Assembly: GCA_027343725.1 (NCBI GenBank) | Contig: DAHWKH010000062.1 | Coordinates: 1 to 29,789 of the forward strand | Direction: 5' to 3' | From: Acidiferrobacteraceae bacterium | GTDB taxonomy: Bacteria; Pseudomonadota; Gammaproteobacteria; Acidiferrobacterales; Acidiferrobacteraceae | Length of the DNA: 29,789 nt | In this document: in pieces, positions 25,186 through 29,789 of the stretch | Layout of the letters: each line of letters starts with the position of its first letter | Position numbering within the stretch: the first letter of the stretch is position 1 | Program-made: the position numbers and the translations under genes | The notes under the pieces: generated by a model | The model's input: the letters and a program-made list of their open reading frames with translations, nothing else | The model's database searches: none | What the model was told of the DNA's origin: nothing

Positions 25186-26492
25186 CACAGCGCCTCCGCC
25201 CGCAGGGCCTCGATGTCGTCGGCGCGCCGCGCGAGCGCATCGGTCAGGATCTCGTGGCCGCTCTTGGTCACCAAGACGTCATCCTCGATGCGGATACCGA
25301 TGTCGTGAAAGGCCTTGGGAACGTCGGGCGCCGCGGGGATATAGAGCCCGGGCTCGACGGTCGTCACCATCCCCACCTCGAGCACGCGCGGGGCGTCCCC
25401 CACCCGGTAATCGCCCACGTCGTGGACGTCGAGTCCGAGCCAATGGCCGGTCCGATGCATGTAGAAGCGCCGGTAGGCGCCCGATTCGATCAAGCCGTCC
25501 ACGGACCCGTCCAGCAGCTTGAGATCGACGAGCCCCTCGGTCAAAACCCGGACCGCGGCGGTGTGGGCCTCGGGCCATTCGCGCCCCGGCGCGATTGCCT
25601 CACAGGCCGCGGCGTGGGCCGCGAGCACGAGATCGTAGACGGCCCGCTGCACGGTCGAGAACGTCGCCGCCACCGGAAAGGTGCGCGTGATATCGGAGGC
25701 GTAGCCGTCGACCTCGCAACCGGCGTCGATCAGCACCAGCGCGCCGTCCTTGAGGCGCGCCGCGTTGTCGGTGTAGTGAAGGATGCACGCGTTCTCGCCG
25801 CTTGCCACGATCGGCGGATAGGACGGCCCCTCGGCCCCGCCTTTCCGGAAGGCGTAGAGCAATTCCGCCTCGAGTTCGTATTCGTGGCGCCCGGGCGCGC
25901 AGGCGCGCATGGCGCGTTTATGGCCTTCTATGGCGATCTGGGCGGCCCGGCGCATGAGGGATACCTCCTCCGGGCGTTTGATGAGCCGCATTTCGTGCAA
26001 CAGATGATCCGGGTCGACGAACTCCCCCGGCGCGACGACGCCCGAACGGGCCTTGGCCCGCACCTCGTTTACCCATTCGAGGACCCGGCCGTCGAAATCC
26101 GGGTGGCGCCCCATGCTGTAGTACACGCGCCGGCGGTTTTCGAGCAGCCCCGGGAGGATGTCGTCGATGTCCTCGATCGGGAAGGCATCATCCGCGCCAT
26201 AGGTCTCGACCGCGCCCTCGGGACCCGCGCGCCGCCCTTGCCACTGTTCCTTGTCCGGGTTGCGCTCGCGGCAGAACAACAGAAACTCCCCATGCGCGCG
26301 CCCCGGGATCAGCACCGCGACCGCCTCGGGCTCGGGGAAGTGGGTCAGGTAGTAGAAATCGCTGTCGGGCCGGAACGGGAACTCGACGTCGCCGTTGCGC
26401 GTATGGACGCCGGCCGTGGGGATGATCGCCACCCCTTCGCCCATGAGGGCCATGAACTCGGAGCGGCGGCGTTTGTAGGCGTGAAGATCCAT
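25185..26492 (-). CDS. pepP: Xaa-Pro aminopeptidase (aminopeptidase P II)
   Basis: A 435-residue dinuclear-metal peptidase that removes N-terminal residues preceding proline. The pita-bread fold ligands can all be placed: Asp256 (LIDAG), Asp267 (SDITRTFP), His350 (GHWLGLDVHD), Glu380 (TVEPGLY) and Glu403 (RIEDDVLV). The length matches E. coli PepP (441). The ATG at 26492 begins the conserved start of the N-terminal domain; the frame upstream, to 26630, overlaps ygfB and is not conserved. No Shine-Dalgarno sequence precedes it, but a CATAAT hexamer lies exactly six bases upstream. Confidence 0.95.
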   Translation of the reverse strand: MDLHAYKRRRSEFMALMGEGVAIIPTAGVHTRNGDVEFPFRPDSDFYYLTHFPEPEAVAVLIPGRAHGEFLLFCRERNPDKEQWQGRRAGPEGAVETYGADDAFPIEDIDDILPGLLENRRRVYYSMGRHPDFDGRVLEWVNEVRAKARSGVVAPGEFVDPDHLLHEMRLIKRPEEVSLMRRAAQIAIEGHKRAMRACAPGRHEYELEAELLYAFRKGGAEGPSYPPIVASGENACILHYTDNAARLKDGALVLIDAGCEVDGYASDITRTFPVAATFSTVQRAVYDLVLAAHAAACEAIAPGREWPEAHTAAVRVLTEGLVDLKLLDGSVDGLIESGAYRRFYMHRTGHWLGLDVHDVGDYRVGDAPRVLEVGMVTTVEPGLYIPAAPDVPKAFHDIGIRIEDDVLVTKSGHEILTDALARRADDIEALRAEAL

Positions 26493-26498
26493 GGCGCT

Positions 26499-26504
26499 AT
26501 TATG
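26499..26504 (-). promoter_or_regulatory. -10-like hexamer of pepP, leaderless layout
   Basis: CATAAT (5 of 6 to TATAAT) on the minus strand, then AGCGCC and the pepP ATG. It lies in the 46-base gap after ygfB, so pepP may have its own start in addition to read-through. No clear -35. Confidence 0.4.
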
Positions 26505-26538
26505 CCCGAAGTCGGAGCCCGCGCCATGCGCACGCGCG

Positions 26539-27039
26539 TTACGCGTCCCGGACCCCGCCGCGGCCCTCGTCGTAGAGCAGTTGCACGCCGACGCGCAGAT
26601 ATTCGACGATCTCGGTGAGATCGTCCTCATTGACCGTGCCGCCCGCCTGGGCGAGTTCGTGGATGTCGCTCAAGGCCTCGTCGGCGAGCGGCGTGCGCGC
26701 CGTGGGTTCGCCCGGGGAGGCAAAACCGCTCGTGAATCCGCGGCACCAGTCGACCACCGCGCGGCTGCGCTGGACCGCGGGCACGGTTTCGTCCGGCAAG
26801 AGCGGCATGAATGTGAAATCCCCCTCGTCCAGGCGCGCGGCGAGTTCCGCGCAGGTCGCGAGCGCGACCTCCTGGAGTTCGCTGTCGTCATCCGAGCCGC
26901 CGAGGGCCGCCAGTACCGCGGCGTCCTCACGAATGCCGGCGCATACGAGGCCCGTGAGGATCCCGTGGGCCTCGGACGGGCTCAACGCAACGGCCGCGCG
27001 TTCGAGCGCCAGGGCCGTGCTGTCAAAGGTCACGTCCAT
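26539..27039 (-). CDS. ygfB: YgfB/UPF0149 family protein
   Basis: A 166-residue acidic, helical protein of the UPF0149 (YgfB/YecA N-terminal) family. Recognisable parts are SPSEAHGILTGLVCAG near the start, a central FTFMPLLPDE, VDWCRGFTSGF and the late VEYLRVGVQLLYDE. YgfB of E. coli lies at the same place before pepP-ubiH-ubiI; in Pseudomonas it is linked to control of a peptidoglycan amidase, but its role here is unproven. The ATG at 27039 starts the homology; upstream in-frame codons overlap the response regulator gene. There is no ribosome binding site. Confidence 0.87.
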   Translation of the reverse strand: MDVTFDSTALALERAAVALSPSEAHGILTGLVCAGIREDAAVLAALGGSDDDSELQEVALATCAELAARLDEGDFTFMPLLPDETVPAVQRSRAVVDWCRGFTSGFASPGEPTARTPLADEALSDIHELAQAGGTVNEDDLTEIVEYLRVGVQLLYDEGRGGVRDA

Positions 27040-27045
27040 CGGCGC

Positions 27046-27054
27046 ATGGTAGCA
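27046..27054 (-). promoter_or_regulatory. Extended -10 of ygfB, leaderless layout
   Basis: TGCTACCAT on the minus strand (TGn plus TACCAT, 27051-27046), six bases (GCGCCG) before the ygfB ATG. Predicted transcript start coincides with the start codon. No good -35 or Shine-Dalgarno sequence. Confidence 0.4.
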
Positions 27055-27070
27055 GGTCGGCGATCGGACC

Positions 27071-27532
27071 TCATCCGCCTTCGGGAGCGCTCTGGCCGCG
27101 CGGCGCGGGCGGCGCCTCGTTGAGCACCAGCCAGTAGAGCCCAAGCTGGCGCACCGCCTCGATGAATTGCGCGAAATCCACCGGTTTGCGGATATAGCTG
27201 TTGGCCCCGAGACGGTAGCTCTCCACGAGATCACGTTCCTCGTCCGATGAGGTCAGAATCACGACCGGCAGGACACGCAGGGCCTCGTCGGCGCGCACGC
27301 GCCGTAGGACCTCGAGGCCGTCGACCTTCGGCAATTTGAGATCGAGGAGCACGACTTGCGGGAACTCCACGCGTCCCGCCCAGGGCCCGGTCCGAAAGAG
27401 GTAGGCGAGTGCGTCCTCGCCGTCGCGCGCGACCTGGATGGGGTTGCGGATCTTGTTTTTGGCGAGCGCGCGCAACGTGAGCGCCTCGTCGTCCGGGTTG
27501 TCCTCGACCAAGAGGATGGGTCGCTCGTCCAT
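27071..27532 (-). CDS. Single-domain response regulator (Rcp1/CheY-like)
   Basis: A 153-residue receiver domain without an output domain. It shows LVEDNPDDEALTLRAL (acidic pocket at 10-15), the phosphorylated Asp64 in LLDLKLPKVDG, the Thr/Ser of LTSSDEERD and Lys of YIRKPVDF. This form, with the NPDDE insertion, is typical of Rcp1-type regulators encoded beside PAS or phytochrome kinases. The ATG at 27532 has GGAGA seven bases upstream and lies 32 bases after the stop of the kinase gene, so the pair forms an operon. The downstream target is unknown. Confidence 0.9.
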   Translation of the reverse strand: MDERPILLVEDNPDDEALTLRALAKNKIRNPIQVARDGEDALAYLFRTGPWAGRVEFPQVVLLDLKLPKVDGLEVLRRVRADEALRVLPVVILTSSDEERDLVESYRLGANSYIRKPVDFAQFIEAVRQLGLYWLVLNEAPPAPRGQSAPEGG

Positions 27533-27564
27533 TATCTGTTCTCCCTGTGATGGCCCTGACCGCC

Positions 27565-29715
27565 TCAGGCGCCGAGCGTGAAGAAAAAGGTCGCGCCCTG
27601 CCCCACCGCGCCCTCGGCCCACACGCGCCCGCCGTGACGGCGGACGATGCGCTGCACGGTGGCAAGCCCGATGCCGACACCCGGGAAGTCCGTGAGGGCG
27701 TGCAGGCGCTGGAAGGCGCGGAACAGCTTGTCGGTATAGGCCGGGTCGAACCCGGCGCCGTTGTCGCGCACGAAATAGACCGTCTCCCCGTCCTGTGACA
27801 GGCGGTTCAATTCGATACGCGCGTGCGCCTCCCGCGACGTGAACTTCCAGGCGTTGTCCAGGAGATTCGTGAGCGCGATCGCGAGCAATTGCGGGTCACC
27901 GTTCACGGTAAGCCCGCTTGCGATCGCGAACGTCACCGTGCGCTCGGGCTCGCGCGCCCGCAGGCCGGCCGCGATCGGTTCGGCAAGCACCCCGAGATCG
28001 CAAGGCACGCGGTGCAACTCGGCGCGCGTCACGCGCGAGAGCTTGAGCAGGTCATCGATGAGCTGCCCCATGCGTTGGGTGGCGGCGCGCACGCGCCTCA
28101 GAAAATCGCGGCCTTGGGCATCGAGGGTCTCGCCGTAGTCCTCGAGCAGGGCCTGGCTGAAGCCATCGATGCTGCGCAGCGGCGCGCGCAGGTCGTGGGA
28201 CACCGAGTAGCTGAAGGCCTCGAGCTCCTGGTTGACGGCGTCGATCTCGACGAGCCGTTGCTCGAGGTCGCGGTTCAGGATCGAGATCGCTTCATTCGCC
28301 GCTTTGCGATCGGTGATGTCCTCGATCACGCCGTCGAAGGCCAGCAAGCCGTCCTCGTCGCGTACCGCGCGGGCGGTGATCGCGGCCCAGAACGGGCGTC
28401 CCTTCAGGGTGACGACGCGGATCTCCCGGTTGCGCACGAAGCCCGCGCGCGCGATCTCCGCGCTCAAGGCCGCGCGCTCCTCGGGGTCCTGATACAACGC
28501 ACTGGTGCGTGTGTTCATGAGCGCGTCCTGGGATGCGGCCTCGAACAGCGTGAGCATGGCCGGGTTGATCTCGAGGAAACGCCCGTCGGGCTCGGGGCGG
28601 TTGCGGTAGACGCCGACCCCGAGGTTGTTCACGAGCTCGCGGTAACGGGCCTGCGCACGCGCGATCAGCGCCTCGGCCTCCTTGCGTTGCGAGATGTCGC
28701 GGATCATGCCGAGAAAGAGTCGCTCGGAGCCGATCACCATCTCACTCACCGACAGCTCCGCCGGAAACACCGTGCCGTCCTTGCGTCGCGCGCGGATCTC
28801 GCGCAGCTGGCCGAGGACACGGGACCCGCCCGCGTCCAGGTACCGCGCGAGCCCGCGCGTATGCGCCGTGCGTTCGGGCTCGGGCATGAGTGTGGTCACG
28901 TTGCGTCCCACGGCCTCGGCGCTCGTCAGGCCGAAGGCGCGCTCGGCCGCCGGATTGAAGAGCCGCATGGCGCCGCCGGTATCGATGGTGATGATGGCGT
29001 CGGCCGCGGTGTTCACGATGGTTTGATTCAACATCCCCGCGGCCTGCACGTTGGCGATGTCCCGGCGGACCCTGCGGGCCATGGGGCGGAACACGGCCAT
29101 CGCCGCGGCCAGCAAGAGCGCAAGCGTCGCGATGAACGCCGCGCGGACGGTGGTCGTGATCCGCGCGAGGTGGCGGGCGCCCTGGCGGCGCAAGCGCGCG
29201 GTGATGACCTTGAGCGCGGCCGGCAACGTTGTGAGGCTCATGCGCTCCAGGGTGACGAGCGCCGGGTCGTTATGCCGGATGACGCGGCGCCCGATGAGGG
29301 CGCGCGCGGCGGCGACGAATCGCCGTTCGCGAGCGGCGAGGTGCAGCGCGGGCGCGGACTCGATCGCGGCCGTGGAGTTCGCGCGCGGATGAGCCAGAAG
29401 CCGGCCGCTCGCAAGGGCCGCGTGGACACGGACGAGGCGTGAGACGGTCGACGCGAGGGCCGCGCGCAGGCGTACGTCGGCGCCGGGGCGTTGCGCAAGG
29501 CGCGCGGCGATCAGCGCCGCGCGCGTGATGAGGAGGCGCTCCTCGCCGTTCCAGTAGACCGCCTCGGCGTCGTGGTGCTGTACGCGCAGTTCATGGCGCA
29601 GGATCAGACTCGCGAGGAAGGCCGCGAGCGCGAAGACCACGAGGACCGCGGCGTATTTGGCGGTCATGGACGCAAGAAAGCGGTCCGATGACGCCCGTGT
29701 CCGCTCCTCGCTCAT
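27565..29715 (-). CDS. Membrane PAS sensor histidine kinase with FixL-like PAS domain
   Basis: A 716-residue sensor kinase. Membrane segments at about 20-40 and 191-209 bracket a 150-residue periplasmic domain, possibly PilJ/NarX-like (YWNGEERLLITRAALIA). Two PAS domains follow (about 228-345 and 357-470), then a coiled linker, HisKA with His507 in YSVSHDLRAPLRS, and HATPase_c with N box LLDNAWKF (about 618-625), G1 DNGAGF (651-656) and G2 GVGIGLA (679-685). The first PAS resembles FixL, including a His at 285 and Arg at 305. The ATG at 29715 overlaps the stop of the preceding gene (ATGA). Its partner is the single-domain regulator downstream. Confidence 0.9.
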   Translation of the reverse strand: MSEERTRASSDRFLASMTAKYAAVLVVFALAAFLASLILRHELRVQHHDAEAVYWNGEERLLITRAALIAARLAQRPGADVRLRAALASTVSRLVRVHAALASGRLLAHPRANSTAAIESAPALHLAARERRFVAAARALIGRRVIRHNDPALVTLERMSLTTLPAALKVITARLRRQGARHLARITTTVRAAFIATLALLLAAAMAVFRPMARRVRRDIANVQAAGMLNQTIVNTAADAIITIDTGGAMRLFNPAAERAFGLTSAEAVGRNVTTLMPEPERTAHTRGLARYLDAGGSRVLGQLREIRARRKDGTVFPAELSVSEMVIGSERLFLGMIRDISQRKEAEALIARAQARYRELVNNLGVGVYRNRPEPDGRFLEINPAMLTLFEAASQDALMNTRTSALYQDPEERAALSAEIARAGFVRNREIRVVTLKGRPFWAAITARAVRDEDGLLAFDGVIEDITDRKAANEAISILNRDLEQRLVEIDAVNQELEAFSYSVSHDLRAPLRSIDGFSQALLEDYGETLDAQGRDFLRRVRAATQRMGQLIDDLLKLSRVTRAELHRVPCDLGVLAEPIAAGLRAREPERTVTFAIASGLTVNGDPQLLAIALTNLLDNAWKFTSREAHARIELNRLSQDGETVYFVRDNGAGFDPAYTDKLFRAFQRLHALTDFPGVGIGLATVQRIVRRHGGRVWAEGAVGQGATFFFTLGA

Positions 29716-29789
29716 GGGGCGCCGCCCGCGAGCGCGCCTTGGTGGATCAGGCGCCCGGCCGCCGCCCCGTCCTGGGGACGCGCGAACCA
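29712..29789 (-). CDS. C-terminal end of an unidentified upstream gene (partial)
   Basis: On the minus strand an open frame runs in from the window edge for 25 codons and ends at a TGA (29714-29712) that overlaps the kinase ATG as ATGA. The visible peptide ends ARPQDGAAAGRLIHQGALAG-GAP. The overlap is of the kind seen between the other coupled genes here, which supports a real gene in the same operon, but the fragment is too short to identify. A sensor partner such as a periplasmic binding protein is one guess only. Confidence 0.4.
   Translation of the reverse strand, partial: WFARPQDGAAAGRLIHQGALAGGAP

Overview
The window is about 30 kb of GC-rich, gene-dense DNA without rRNA, tRNA, CRISPR arrays or insertion sequences. 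Gene content points to a chemolithoautotrophic gammaproteobacterium. The ygfB-pepP-ubiH-ubiI order is the one known from E. coli and relatives. A Qmo/Hdr-type redox operon and CbbQ/CbbO (Rubisco activase type) proteins fit a sulfur oxidiser that fixes CO2. An Acidiferrobacter-like lineage is a plausible guess, but it is inference only.

Layout: (1) 1-2683, gatA (5' cut by the window edge) and gatB, subunits of the Asp/Glu-tRNA amidotransferase. (2) 2695-7066, a minus-strand block read cbbQ, cbbO, patatin-like lipase, with a glutaredoxin-like gene on the plus strand wedged between cbbQ and cbbO. (3) 7067-7383, a divergent control region with a 25-bp hairpin-forming inverted repeat. (4) 7384-12469, qmoA-qmoB-hdrC-hdrB, a four-gene operon for a cytoplasmic flavin/iron-sulfur electron-transfer complex in which the membrane subunit QmoC is replaced by HdrC plus HdrB. 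(5) 12482-13157, two divergent small XRE regulators. (6) 13224-15259, a possible 36-residue membrane peptide, an APC amino-acid permease and an Ogt-type DNA methyltransferase. (7) 15434-16687, a divergent NRAMP transporter with a palindrome over its promoter. (8) 16859-19355, ntrB-ntrC. (9) 22699-19344 (minus), a four-gene Mla/MCE lipid-transport operon: STAS-MlaE fusion, MlaF ATPase, MCE protein, PqiC-like lipoprotein. (10) 27039-22796 (minus), ygfB, pepP, ubiH, ubiI. (11) 29715-27071 (minus), a PAS histidine kinase with a FixL-like PAS domain and a single-domain response regulator. The last 25 codons of one more gene lie at the right edge.

Most genes within operons overlap by 1-4 bases or carry a Shine-Dalgarno sequence. 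In contrast, six genes that stand at a promoter have a -10-like hexamer exactly six bases before the start codon and no ribosome binding site, which suggests leaderless mRNAs. This recurring arrangement, the QmoAB-HdrCB operon, the mirrored XRE control region and the FixL-like PAS domain are the points most worth following up.
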